From positions 27,428 to 91,427 of the forward strand of contig NZ_LYVJ01000015.1 of assembly GCF_001676385.1 (NCBI RefSeq): a stretch of 64,000 nucleotides of DNA. Direction: 5' to 3'. Each line of letters starts with the position of its first letter. The stretch's first letter is position 1. Made by a program: the position numbers and the translations under genes. This DNA comes from Stenotrophomonas maltophilia. GTDB lineage: Bacteria; Pseudomonadota; Gammaproteobacteria; Xanthomonadales; Xanthomonadaceae. The notes beneath the pieces are model-generated. The model was not told the origin of the DNA, ran no database searches, and saw only the letters and a program-made list of their open reading frames with translations. Positions 7,707-14,458 of this stretch are shown here, in pieces.

Positions 7707-8002
7707 GCGGCACCGCCGTTGGCATGCTCAGTGAGGAATGCCTGGATCTTCGGCGCGAGGGTGGCCGGCAGATCGATGCATGCCGAGCCAAGCCACAGCG
7801 CGGCAGGGGTGTCGGTATCAGCATCGTGGGCATCTACCCGCGGCACTTTTCCGGGACTGGCGCAGGCGAAGGCAATCCCTCGGTGCTTCCTGTCCTTCCC
7901 TACGAAGGTGTAGAGCGACATGCGCCAGGAGTTGTCGCTGTTCCGGGTGAGGCCGAGGTTCGCGCCGAAGCACTTGGCGGTGAATTCGACTTGGGTGCTC
8001 AT
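7703..8002 (-). CDS. Hypothetical phage early protein
   Basis: The 99 residues begin MSTQVEFTAKCFGANLGLTR. A beta-rich first half (TRNSDNSWRMSLYTFVGKDRK) is followed by a helical end (LAPKIQAFLTEHANG). The ATG overlaps the upstream stop (ATGA). No known domain is recognised. Confidence 0.6.
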   Translation of the reverse strand: MSTQVEFTAKCFGANLGLTRNSDNSWRMSLYTFVGKDRKHRGIAFACASPGKVPRVDAHDADTDTPAALWLGSACIDLPATLAPKIQAFLTEHANGGAA

Positions 8003-8214
8003 GCAGCACCGCCTTTGGCGCGCGCTGCACGGCGGACGGCGGCGACGGCGCCTGCAGCGCTCTGACCGTGCCGCAGGACGGCATTGGCGGCGATGCTGGC
8101 GGCGATGACGACCTGGTAGGGGAGGAGGCCCCAGCGGCGCCCGGCGCGGGCGACGATGCCTGCGGCGGCGGCCGCGCGCTGAGCGTTGGAGTGGCGGGCG
8201 AGGGTAGCGCTCAT
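7999..8214 (-). CDS. Small alanine-rich early protein
   Basis: The 71 residues start MSATLARHSNAQRAAAAAGI and are alanine- and arginine-rich with a hydrophobic centre (LLPYQVVIAASIAANAVL). It overlaps both neighbours by 4 bases. Function unknown. Confidence 0.55.
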   Translation of the reverse strand: MSATLARHSNAQRAAAAAGIVARAGRRWGLLPYQVVIAASIAANAVLRHGQSAAGAVAAVRRAARAKGGAA

Positions 8215-8402
8215 GCGGCGGCGCCCTGCTGCGCGGCGCGCAGCTGCTTGGCGGCTTCCAGCAGCTGGCCGGCATAGTGCTCGGCTTCGTCAGCGGACTG
8301 AAGGAGGCGGGCAGCGCCCAGGTCGGAAACCACCTTGGCGTTGAGGCTGTCGGCGGCGACGGTTGGCGTCGACTGGCGGACGCCGAGGGAAAGGGTGGCC
8401 AT
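8211..8402 (-). CDS. First gene of the leftward early operon, 63 residues
   Basis: The product begins MATLSLGVRQSTPTVAADSL and is mostly helical and alanine-rich. The ribosome site GCAGGAGATCAGC precedes the ATG at 8402. It is the first gene after PL (predicted start near 8449), the position of lambda N, but it lacks the arginine-rich N terminus expected of an N antiterminator. Function unknown. Confidence 0.6.
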   Translation of the reverse strand: MATLSLGVRQSTPTVAADSLNAKVVSDLGAARLLQSADEAEHYAGQLLEAAKQLRAAQQGAAA

Positions 8403-8455
8403 GCTGATCTCCTGCGCCTGGCCCCGGGATGGGGTGATGTTGGGCGACAGGATGT

Positions 8456-8485
8456 AGACTACGGAATACCGTAATACCTTGTCAA
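8456..8485 (-). promoter_or_regulatory. Leftward early promoter PL
   Basis: On the reverse strand, -35 TTGACA (8480-8485) and -10 TAGTCT (8456-8461) are separated by 18 bases. The operator at 8461-8472 lies in the spacer and touches the -10. The geometry is the same as PR at 10221-10250. It would drive the operon from 8402 to the integrase under repressor control. Confidence 0.75.
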
Positions 8486-8525
8486 ACGGAATTCCGTAGA
8501 AAATTATGAACCTACGGAATTGGGT
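8460..8525. promoter_or_regulatory. OL operator cluster (three sites)
   Basis: The cores are ACGGAATACCGT at 8461-8472, ACGGAATTCCGT at 8486-8497 and a half-conserved ACGGAATTGGGT at 8514-8525. Start-to-start spacing is 25 and 28 bases. The same core recurs three times at OR (10197-10245) and was not noticed elsewhere, consistent with CI/Cro-type operators. Confidence 0.8.
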
Positions 8526-8690
8526 TCATGAATGGCTCGTCCGCCCCTGCAAGTGACACGGCTGAGCCAGGCTGGGATGCTGCTCCTTGGGCAGTAGTAG
8601 CAGTACTAATGACTGCAATAGGCACACACCTATATGATTCGGCTGCCCAGGACGGGCGGACGACAGGGGAATGGCTTGAGTAAGGTGACG

Positions 8691-9038
8691 ATGAAGCACG
8701 TGCAGCACCCCGCGTTTACCAGCGCCATGGCGACTGGAATCGCGCTGGCTGGCCCTAGCCCGGACGGATATGTGCATATCCAGTACTGGCGCGAGGGTCT
8801 GCGCATGCTGCAGGAGAATTTCGAGCAAGAGATCTTTGTTCAAGACGGAATTCAGGTCGCTCGCCTTAAGGCCGAGGGCAACGAAACGGAGGCCTTCCGG
8901 GAGGACGTTGCAACGGTTCTCATCCCAGTGGCTAAGTTCGACGAATTCTGCGACGCGATGTGCAAGATGCGGGACTCACTTAAGCAGTCCCTAGCGGCGC
9001 GTGAAGCCGCAATAGCCAAGCACGGCACGGAACCTTAA
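8691..9038 (+). CDS. Hypothetical soluble protein between OL and cI (rex-position gene 1)
   Basis: The product has 115 residues and starts MKHVQHPAFTSAMATGIALA; the ATG at 8691 follows AAGGTGACG, with a TTG at 8676 as an alternative start. Beta-rich segments (PDGYVHIQYWREG) are followed by a helix ending AAREAAIAKHG. It is transcribed towards cI from the OL side and is followed 3 bases later by a membrane-protein gene. Expression from a rightward OL promoter (TTGTCA at 8479, AATTAT near 8502) is inferred. Function unknown. Confidence 0.65.
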   Translation: MKHVQHPAFTSAMATGIALAGPSPDGYVHIQYWREGLRMLQENFEQEIFVQDGIQVARLKAEGNETEAFREDVATVLIPVAKFDEFCDAMCKMRDSLKQSLAAREAAIAKHGTEP

Positions 9039-9040
9039 CG

Positions 9041-9418
9041 GTGTCCGGCGTAGACAAGGCTGGTGGTCTGGACTTCGTTGTTCAGTTTCCAGCAGCCATC
9101 GTGTCGTCTTCTCCGGACGGGCTGAGAACGGTAGTTGTTAGAGTAAGCCCGTCGGCCCCCATTCTGAAGACGTTGGAAACACCCGTGTCGAGTTCGGGTC
9201 CGCAACCTATGACTGATTTTTCAAAGTTCGACGACCGTCTCCGTGCGGTCGAAATCGATGTTGCGACGATCAAGGAGCGCATCACTCATATGCCTACTAC
9301 CGTGAAGATGTGGGTGGCGATAGCCTCCATCACGATTCCGGTGGGAGCGGCCGTTGTGGGTATCTTGAGCTGGGTTCTTCAGAACATGCTGGAACCGCTA
9401 TTGAAGGCTGCGACGTAA
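9041..9418 (+). CDS. Small membrane protein, XhlA-like C-terminal part (rex-position gene 2)
   Basis: From the GTG at 9041 the protein has 125 residues. A second start at 9209 (MTDFSKFDDRLRAVEIDVAT) gives a 69-residue protein. The C-terminal part has a short coiled coil with IKERITHMP, then one transmembrane helix (WVAIASITIPVGAAVVGILSWV), as in small XhlA-like phage membrane proteins. It pairs with the upstream soluble protein and ends before a strong terminator. A role in lysogeny-expressed exclusion is speculative. Confidence 0.6.
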   Translation: MSGVDKAGGLDFVVQFPAAIVSSSPDGLRTVVVRVSPSAPILKTLETPVSSSGPQPMTDFSKFDDRLRAVEIDVATIKERITHMPTTVKMWVAIASITIPVGAAVVGILSWVLQNMLEPLLKAAT

Positions 9419-9441
9419 TCGCCTTGCTTGTCGCTGGGAAG

Positions 9442-9468
9442 AAAGCCCCGCTCCGGCGGGGCTTTTTT
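9442..9468 (+). terminator. Intrinsic terminator between rex-position genes and cI
   Basis: A 10-bp stem AAAGCCCCGC/GCGGGGCTTT with a TCCG loop is followed by six T. It closes the rightward pair and faces the end of cI. Confidence 0.9.
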
Positions 9469-9509
9469 GTTGTCCCAGATTGGGACGATAGTGGCAGCCT
9501 GTTGCGACC

Positions 9510-10184
9510 TCAGAACTTCCGCAGCCCTGCGTGGATCAGCGCCTTGCCAAGGATGCTCACATCGCCAGGATCCGGCCTATAGGCTGGGAAGTCGGTGTTG
9601 ACACTTACAACGTAGAGACCGTCGCCACGCTTCTGCAGCATCTTGATCTGGGTCTCGCCCCCGATGTTGATCAGGTAGTAGTCGTCGCCGTCGAAGTAGT
9701 TGCAGCTGGTATCGATCCAGACAATGTCGCCGTCTTCGAGCTTGGGCCGCATCGATGGCCCGCGGCCGGTGATGATCTGGATCCTGCCAGGCTTAGGTAG
9801 GTATCCGAGCTTCCGGCGGACCTCCCACTCGGCGACCTCGATGGTCTTCACTACCTCCGGGTAGTCCTGGTTGACCAGCCCTGCACCCATCCCTGCACCC
9901 CCTTCAAACAAGTCGAAGCGAACATAGCCCGGGGGCGTCTCAGTCTCCGAGAACGATGCGACTGGAGCCCCACGGTCACCCTTGGGGCCGCGTCCGGTTT
10001 CCAGCCAATCGGCATGGACACCGAGTCGAGCGGCGATCTTGTGTAGGGCGGTGCTGGACTTCGATAGGCCCAATTCAAGATTGGAAAGGGTGGTCGGCGC
10101 GATGCCGGCGAACTTTGCCAGTTCCCCGCGACTGATCCCCTGGGCTTCGCGCTCTGCGCGAATTCTTGTGCCGATAGTCTCCAT
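9510..10184 (-). CDS. CI-type repressor, XRE helix-turn-helix plus S24 peptidase domain
   Basis: The 224-residue repressor maintains lysogeny by binding the ACGGAATnCCGT operators. It has an N-terminal helix-turn-helix (about residues 5-57; SRGELAKFAGIAPTTLSN is the recognition region) and a C-terminal LexA/CI-type S24 domain with Ser144 in GPSMRP and Lys181 in IKMLQKR, the expected catalytic dyad. A glycine-rich linker (EGGAGMGAG, about 95-102) contains Ala-Gly pairs that could be the self-cleavage site. The ATG at 10184 has no good ribosome site, so a leaderless or weak start is possible. Its operators lie immediately upstream. RecA-dependent induction is expected from the family. Confidence 0.93.
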   Translation of the reverse strand: METIGTRIRAEREAQGISRGELAKFAGIAPTTLSNLELGLSKSSTALHKIAARLGVHADWLETGRGPKGDRGAPVASFSETETPPGYVRFDLFEGGAGMGAGLVNQDYPEVVKTIEVAEWEVRRKLGYLPKPGRIQIITGRGPSMRPKLEDGDIVWIDTSCNYFDGDDYYLINIGGETQIKMLQKRGDGLYVVSVNTDFPAYRPDPGDVSILGKALIHAGLRKF

Positions 10185-10196
10185 CCCATCATTTGA

Positions 10197-10245
10197 ACGG
10201 AACTCCGTAACGGAATGCCGTTGACTTGATGCTACGGAATACCGT
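10197..10245. promoter_or_regulatory. OR operator cluster (three sites)
   Basis: The cores are ACGGAACTCCGT at 10197-10208, ACGGAATGCCGT at 10210-10221 and ACGGAATACCGT at 10234-10245. Start-to-start spacing is 13 and 24 bases. The cluster lies between divergent cI and the Cro-position gene; the third site covers the PR spacer and -10. Confidence 0.85.
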
Positions 10246-10250
10246 AGTGT
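10221..10250 (+). promoter_or_regulatory. Rightward early promoter PR
   Basis: TTGACT (10221-10226), an 18-base spacer and TAGTGT (10245-10250). Predicted initiation is at about 10257-10258, essentially at the ATG of the next gene, so the transcript may be leaderless. An operator lies across spacer and -10. Confidence 0.75.
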
Positions 10251-10257
10251 GGCCGGC

Positions 10258-10716
10258 ATGGACAAATCTTGGGCTTCCATCATTGGTGAGCTTCAGTCGG
10301 TGGGTATGACGTATGCCCAGATCGGCGAGGCGATCGGCGCAGCTGGGTCGACCGTGGGTGATCTCGCCACGGGACGATCACAGTCGCCTCGAGCGGCGAG
10401 TGCCTTTGCGTTGCTTAAGTTGCATTCGAGCAGGTTCCTCCAGGGCAGTCCGGCTGAAGGTTCAACCCTTCGCCAGTTGGTCGACAGCCGCATGAACAAG
10501 CGCGCGCTGCGCGCCCGGCTCGGCCTCGCAAACGACAAGCACCTCGCGACCTTGCTCCAGCTTCCCGTAGCTGAGGTCGAGGCTTGGCCGGAAGAGGGCG
10601 TTTTGCCGGCACTGCCGCAGATCCAGCGCCTGCTCGGCGGCGAGGTGAAGCCGCCCGATCCCGTAGCACCTACCGATTTCGACCATGACCGAATTGTCCC
10701 GGTCGATGCGGCCTGA
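10258..10716 (+). CDS. Cro-position HTH regulator
   Basis: The 152 residues begin MDKSWASIIGELQSVGMTYA. The helix-turn-helix YAQIGEAIGAAGSTVGDLATGR lies near residues 19-40; the C-terminal half is a separate helical region with a proline-rich end. It is divergent from cI and first in the PR transcript, the position of cro. It is longer than a minimal Cro and may have an additional domain. The ATG at 10258 lacks a ribosome site; a GTG at 10249 is the alternative but overlaps the promoter -10. Confidence 0.8.
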   Translation: MDKSWASIIGELQSVGMTYAQIGEAIGAAGSTVGDLATGRSQSPRAASAFALLKLHSSRFLQGSPAEGSTLRQLVDSRMNKRALRARLGLANDKHLATLLQLPVAEVEAWPEEGVLPALPQIQRLLGGEVKPPDPVAPTDFDHDRIVPVDAA

Positions 10717-10774
10717 CGTGTCGCGCGCTGTAGCAGTTCGTTCCACAACTTCCTCCTGAACTTCTCATACGGAT

Positions 10775-10960
10775 ATGTACGCAGATCCTTCGAACCTTCG
10801 TGACAACCCGATCAAGGTCCGGTTCAACGACACGGAAAAGGCATTGATCGATGCGGCGGCGAACTTCAACGGGCGCCAGCCTGCGGTGTTCGTTCGTGAC
10901 TTGGTGCTGGCCGGCCTCGCCGCGCTGGAACAGCGTAGCCCCGACCGTGATGTGGCCTGA
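10775..10960 (+). CDS. Small ribbon-helix-helix-like protein
   Basis: The 61-residue product contains NPIKVRFNDTEKALIDAAAN, a beta strand followed by a helix, then FVRDLVLAGLAAL, the pattern of CopG/Arc-type DNA-binding proteins. It belongs to the PR operon 58 bases after the Cro-position gene. It probably regulates early transcription; the target is unknown. Confidence 0.65.
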   Translation: MYADPSNLRDNPIKVRFNDTEKALIDAAANFNGRQPAVFVRDLVLAGLAALEQRSPDRDVA

Positions 10961-10989
10961 AGGACCCAAAGAGTCCCTGGGGAGGGTCC

Positions 10990-11181
10990 ATGGAAATTCA
11001 GCTGTCGCGCGATCAGCGAAAGCTGCTTGATCAATACGCGGCCTCGCTGGGGATCACTCCTGAGGAGGCCGCAACAGAGCTGGCACGCGGCGAACTTGGG
11101 CGCCGCTACCGGCTCCCGAGAACCAACGGCGAAGTAGTCCCTTTTCAGGGACTGAAACGGCCCGAAGACCCTACGAGGTAG
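10990..11181 (+). CDS. Small early protein, possible DNA-binding
   Basis: The 63 residues begin MEIQLSRDQRKLLDQYAASL. A short strand and two helices (LGITPEEAATELARGELGRR) resemble a ribbon-helix-helix or similar fold. The ATG follows GGGGAGGGTCC. Function unknown. Confidence 0.6.
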   Translation: MEIQLSRDQRKLLDQYAASLGITPEEAATELARGELGRRYRLPRTNGEVVPFQGLKRPEDPTR

Positions 11182-11186
11182 TACCG

Positions 11187-11501
11187 ATGAGCAGCACGCT
11201 CGCGCGCTCCACCGATCCGCACACCAGCCATGCCGCTGCTGCCGAACTTGTCGCCAGCGGCGCGCTACGCGTCCAACACGCCAAGGCTGAGGCTGCGGTG
11301 ATCCGCCATCCAGGCCAGAGCAGCCTGCACCTGTCGACGCTGACTGGCCTCGATCGCCATATGTTGGGTCGCCGACTGCCTGAGCTGGCCCGCGAGGGAC
11401 GCATTTGGCGCGGCCCAACCGCGCCGTGCGCAACCACGGGCAAGCCTGCATGCACCTGGTGGCCGGTTGCGCCGGGCGAGAACCTGACGCTGGGGCTCTG
11501 A
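11187..11501 (+). CDS. Winged-helix-like early protein
   Basis: The 104 residues begin MSSTLARSTDPHTSHAAAAE. The middle part (HPGQSSLHLSTLTGLDRHMLGRRLPELAREGRI) reads as a MarR/ArsR-like helix-turn-helix ending in a wing, as in small phage regulators with the TSHAAA start. It lies one base before the replication gene. DNA binding is inferred. Confidence 0.6.
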   Translation: MSSTLARSTDPHTSHAAAAELVASGALRVQHAKAEAAVIRHPGQSSLHLSTLTGLDRHMLGRRLPELAREGRIWRGPTAPCATTGKPACTWWPVAPGENLTLGL

Positions 11502-11502
11502 C

Positions 11503-12432
11503 ATGTCGACCATCATCATGTCTCAGTGCTGGCCGCTACAGGGCCTGAGCGTCACGCAGAAGGCGGTGCTGATCTCGTTGGCTGATCAGGCGAACGACGA
11601 CGGCGTGTGCTGGCCGGCGGTGGGCACCATCGCCGCGCGCTGCTGCATGTCGGCGCGCGCTGTGCGCACGGCAATGGATCATCTGGAGGCCGTTGGCCTG
11701 CTGACCCGTGACCGCCGGTTCAACAGCAGCACGGTCTACAGGGTCACTCCGGCCAACTTCGACAAGGCCGCTGCGCCGTCGAAGGCTGGCCGCAAGTCTG
11801 GAAAAGCAGGTACTGCACCGGGCGCAGGGGCTGCGCCCCATGCAGGGGGTGCGCCCGATGCAGGGGGGGATGCGCCCCATGCAGGGGGTGCGCCCGATGC
11901 AGGGGGGGATGCGCCCCATGCAGGGGGGGATGCACCGGGCGCAGGTCTGGGGGTGCGCCCCGTGCCGCCTAACCGTCATATAACCCTCAATGAACCGTCA
12001 GGAGAACCGTCATTTCCGGCGGGCCTGCCGGCCGCGCCGCCGGCGGCGGATTCCGAGACCGACCTGCAGGCAGCGTGCCGTGCCACCTGGGCGGCCTACG
12101 CCAGCGCTTACCGCGACCGCCACGGTGTGGCGCCGGTGCGCAACGCGAAGGTCAACGCCAACGTCCGGCAGATCGTGCAGCGGCTCGGCCACAGCGAGGC
12201 GCCGCTGGTGGCCGCGTGGTTCCTGACCGTCAACGAGCGCTACGTGGTGCAGAACATGCACGACCTGGGCGCGCTGCTGGCGAAGTGCGAGGCATACCGC
12301 ACGCAGTGGGCCACCGGTCGGCAGGTGACCGAGGAAGCCGCCCGGCAGACGGACAAGACCCAGACCAACCTGGGCGCCGCCGACGCCGCCAAGGCGCTGC
12401 TGGCACAGAGGAGGGCGGCACATGCTGGGTAA
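11503..12432 (+). CDS. Replication initiator, lambda O-like (HTH_36-type N terminus)
   Basis: The 309-residue protein has an N-terminal winged-helix domain (about 1-87, with CWPAVGTIAARCCMSARAVR), a repetitive Gly/Ala/Asp/His linker (about 100-150) and a C-terminal helical domain (about 185-300). N-terminal domains of this type occur in phage replisome organisers that bind origin iterons inside their own gene. The linker is encoded by a tandem-repeat tract (11840-11930) that could be the origin. It overlaps the next gene by 11 bases, as O overlaps P-like partners. Likely loads host helicase with that partner; inference. Confidence 0.8.
   Translation: MSTIIMSQCWPLQGLSVTQKAVLISLADQANDDGVCWPAVGTIAARCCMSARAVRTAMDHLEAVGLLTRDRRFNSSTVYRVTPANFDKAAAPSKAGRKSGKAGTAPGAGAAPHAGGAPDAGGDAPHAGGAPDAGGDAPHAGGDAPGAGLGVRPVPPNRHITLNEPSGEPSFPAGLPAAPPAADSETDLQAACRATWAAYASAYRDRHGVAPVRNAKVNANVRQIVQRLGHSEAPLVAAWFLTVNERYVVQNMHDLGALLAKCEAYRTQWATGRQVTEEAARQTDKTQTNLGAADAAKALLAQRRAAHAG
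11840..11930 (+). repeat. Tandem repeats inside the replication gene, candidate phage origin
   Basis: A 39-bp unit is repeated exactly (11840-11878 and 11879-11917), followed by a partial third copy; each unit is two sub-repeats of the form ATGCAGGGGG...TGCGCCC. The 39-bp length preserves the reading frame as 13 residues (HAGGAPDAGGDAP). Related GGGCGCAGG/TGCGCCCC motifs flank the tract on both sides (11821 and 11950). Iterons within the O gene define lambdoid origins. Confidence 0.7.
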
Positions 12433-13084
12433 TCAGGAGCAGGATCGGCTAGTCGATCTGCTGGTGGCCACCGCCGAGGTGATTGGCGACCAGCTCAGCC
12501 CGAACGCCGCCGCCTACATGGTTTCGGATCTGGCGCAGTATCCGCTGCCGATGCTGGAGCGCGCGCTGGCGGCCTGCCGCCGAGAGCTGAAGGCGCGGCT
12601 GTCGCTGGCGGCGATCCTGGAACGCATCGAGGACGGGCATCCGGCGCCGAATGAGGCATGGGCAAACGCGATCCGAGCCGCCGACGAAGGTGCGACCGTG
12701 GTGTGGACTGAGCAGACCCGCGATGCGTGGGCGGCGGCGCTGCCGCTGGTGCAGGCGGGCGACATAATCGCTGCGCGCCCGGCGTTCCTGGAGGTCTACA
12801 CCCGGCTGGTGAAGGAAGCGCGCGCTGCACACCGGATCGCCACCTACCAGTTTTCTCTGGGCGGCGACGTGTCCGGTCGTGACAGCGTCCTGCGAGAAGC
12901 GTTGGCCGCTGGCCAGCTGTTGGAGGGGCAGGTGGCGGAACACCTGGCCCTTCCGCCCGCCACCCCGGCCTTTAACCCGATGGCGCTGCTGGCCGGAACG
13001 GTCGAGGCATCGCCGACAGCGGATGACAGGGCCCGTACGCGCCTGGCCGAGATCGTGGCGCTGCTGGAGGGCAAAGCAGCATGA
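12422..13084 (+). CDS. Replication-associated protein in the lambda P position, unknown family
   Basis: The 220 residues begin MLGNQEQDRLVDLLVATAEV. The helical first part (AAYMVSDLAQYPLPMLERALAACRRELKARLS) resembles helicase-loader-adjacent phage proteins in which a conserved arginine-rich helix precedes SLAAILERI. It starts within the O-like gene, so the two are translationally linked. A helicase-loading role is suggested only by position. Confidence 0.65.
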   Translation: MLGNQEQDRLVDLLVATAEVIGDQLSPNAAAYMVSDLAQYPLPMLERALAACRRELKARLSLAAILERIEDGHPAPNEAWANAIRAADEGATVVWTEQTRDAWAAALPLVQAGDIIAARPAFLEVYTRLVKEARAAHRIATYQFSLGGDVSGRDSVLREALAAGQLLEGQVAEHLALPPATPAFNPMALLAGTVEASPTADDRARTRLAEIVALLEGKAA

Positions 13085-13275
13085 GCCCCGATCACTTCAA
13101 CGTCGAAGTCCGCCCGGTGAGCGAGCCGGTGGCCGAGGCGGGCTGGTATCTGGCCTACGGCTACGGGATCAAGCCGATGGTGGTCTACGCGACACGCGGG
13201 ATGACTGTCTGGCGCGACGGCATGCGGCGGATCCCGATCACCCGCTACGCGGGTCCGATCCCGGAGCTGCGGTGA
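13081..13275 (+). CDS. Small hypothetical protein
   Basis: The 64-residue product begins MSPDHFNVEVRPVSEPVAEA and is beta-rich (GWYLAYGYGIKPMVVYATRG). It is coupled to both neighbours: ATGA with the upstream stop and TGATG with the downstream start. Function unknown. Confidence 0.6.
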   Translation: MSPDHFNVEVRPVSEPVAEAGWYLAYGYGIKPMVVYATRGMTVWRDGMRRIPITRYAGPIPELR

Positions 13276-13640
13276 TGTGGTCGAACGCACCGCCGCCGAC
13301 GGAGGCGGAGGCAGCACGCATCGAACTGGCGAAGACCGGGCCGTGCATGGCGTGCCTCGTCCGCTACGCGCAGGGACTTATGGCGAAGAAGCATGTGATC
13401 TACGGCTGCGAATACAACCACGCGAAGTCGGGAAACATCCGGCGCGGCCATTTCTTCGGCTACGCGTTGTGCCAGTGGCATCACCAGCGATACCGCAGAG
13501 AACACATGACTCAGAAGCAAATGGTGGCCCGCTGGGGCCCACCACTGCACTGGTCCAAGAGATTCCACGAGGCGTTCGGATCGGACGACGACCTGATCGC
13601 ACAGCAGACCTACATCAACGAACTGAGGGCGGGAGCATGA
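13275..13640 (+). CDS. Ref-like recombination-associated nuclease
   Basis: The 121-residue protein has the pattern CMACL...YGCEYNHAKSG...YALCQWHHQRYR, which matches the zinc/HNH-like arrangement of phage P1 Ref-family (RecA-dependent) nucleases. The end, HWSKRFHEAFGSDDDLIAQQ, is also typical. The canonical histidines are partly shifted, so activity is uncertain. It overlaps the flanking genes by one to four bases and probably acts in recombination or DNA processing. Confidence 0.7.
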   Translation: MWSNAPPPTEAEAARIELAKTGPCMACLVRYAQGLMAKKHVIYGCEYNHAKSGNIRRGHFFGYALCQWHHQRYRREHMTQKQMVARWGPPLHWSKRFHEAFGSDDDLIAQQTYINELRAGA

Positions 13641-13840
13641 AGAAGACGAAGGCCATGGCGCCGAGGATCAACCCCCAGCGTGCACCCCGCGAGCGTCGAA
13701 TGGATCACAACACAGTGTCCCGGCCGAAGCGGGTAAAGACCGACGCGATCGCCAAGGCCCCGGCCGAGACGGTGGAGCAGTTCGAGGCCCGCGGCGGGCA
13801 GGTGCAGCGCCTGACGGCCAGTTGGGAGCAGGCAGCATGA
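13637..13840 (+). CDS. Basic 67-residue protein
   Basis: Begins MKKTKAMAPRINPQRAPRER and is strongly basic in the first 40 residues, with a short helix at the end. ATGA overlaps link it to the genes before and after. Function unknown. Confidence 0.5.
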   Translation: MKKTKAMAPRINPQRAPRERRMDHNTVSRPKRVKTDAIAKAPAETVEQFEARGGQVQRLTASWEQAA

Positions 13841-14055
13841 GCGGCAGTGCAGCGAAGGAATTTCTGGCTGCCTTGGGGCACCCCCTTGCGACCCGGATCG
13901 TTGATTGGAGGCCCATCGCGGAGGCGCCGCAGGACGGCACGCGGTTGATGCTGTGGGACTCGGTGAGCAAGCGGCCGGTGTTCGGCAGCTGGCGGGGTGG
14001 CAACCCCAAGATCACGCACTTTGCGGACGAGCCGGCCGGCCCGGAGGTGGCCTGA
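13837..14055 (+). CDS. DUF551-like small protein
   Basis: The 72-residue protein includes DWRPIAEAPQDGTRLMLWDS and GSWRGGNPKITHFADEP, the W-x-P...DGT...W...TH spacing seen in DUF551-type phage proteins. Translationally coupled by overlaps on both sides. Function unknown. Confidence 0.6.
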   Translation: MSGSAAKEFLAALGHPLATRIVDWRPIAEAPQDGTRLMLWDSVSKRPVFGSWRGGNPKITHFADEPAGPEVA

Positions 14056-14339
14056 TGGACGCCATCGAGAAGCGGGCGCGGGAGCTGTTGGCTCAGGCTT
14101 TCGGCTGTGATCCGGAGGAGCTCTTGCCAGTCGAGGTTAGGGCAGTTCGTGCGGTCCTTGCCTACCATGCCGCCCTCACGCCGCCCGAGGGCTACGTGCT
14201 GGTGCCGGTGGAGCTGCCAGTGGAGATGGAGATCGCCTTCATGGAGACGTGGGTCCTCAAACGGCGCTGCATTGATGATCCTGAGATGCAGGACGCTTGG
14301 GAAGCAGCGCTCGCCGCTCGCCCGGAGGTGCCTACCTGA
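14055..14339 (+). CDS. Hypothetical early protein
   Basis: The 94 residues begin MDAIEKRARELLAQAFGCDP. PEGYVLVPVELPVEMEIAFM is a segment shared by many small phage proteins of unknown function; the rest is helical. Coupled by TGATG to its neighbours. Confidence 0.6.
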   Translation: MDAIEKRARELLAQAFGCDPEELLPVEVRAVRAVLAYHAALTPPEGYVLVPVELPVEMEIAFMETWVLKRRCIDDPEMQDAWEAALAARPEVPT

Positions 14340-14458
14340 TGGGACAGCGAGAGAGGGCCTCAAAAGGGCCGCAGAAGGTGCCGCGCGCTGCGCGGGTGAA
14401 TAGCCGAAGACTGGTAGGGGAACGGAAATGCAGGTGGATACCTTCGGGGCATACGTGA
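14339..14458 (+). CDS. Possible 39-residue basic protein overlapping the Q-like gene start
   Basis: The ATG overlaps the previous stop (TGATG) as in all preceding genes of the chain. The product begins MGQRERASKGPQKVPRAARV and is strongly basic. It overlaps the next gene by 31 bases. Support is context only. Confidence 0.35.
   Translation: MGQRERASKGPQKVPRAARVNSRRLVGERKCRWIPSGHT

Noticed and set aside
8211..8402. Lambda N-type antiterminator
   Set aside because: It has the right position, but no arginine-rich N terminus, and no boxB-like hairpin was found before it.
11840..11930. CRISPR-like repeat array
   Set aside because: Units of 39 bases are contiguous without unique spacers and preserve the reading frame, so iterons or coding repeats fit better.
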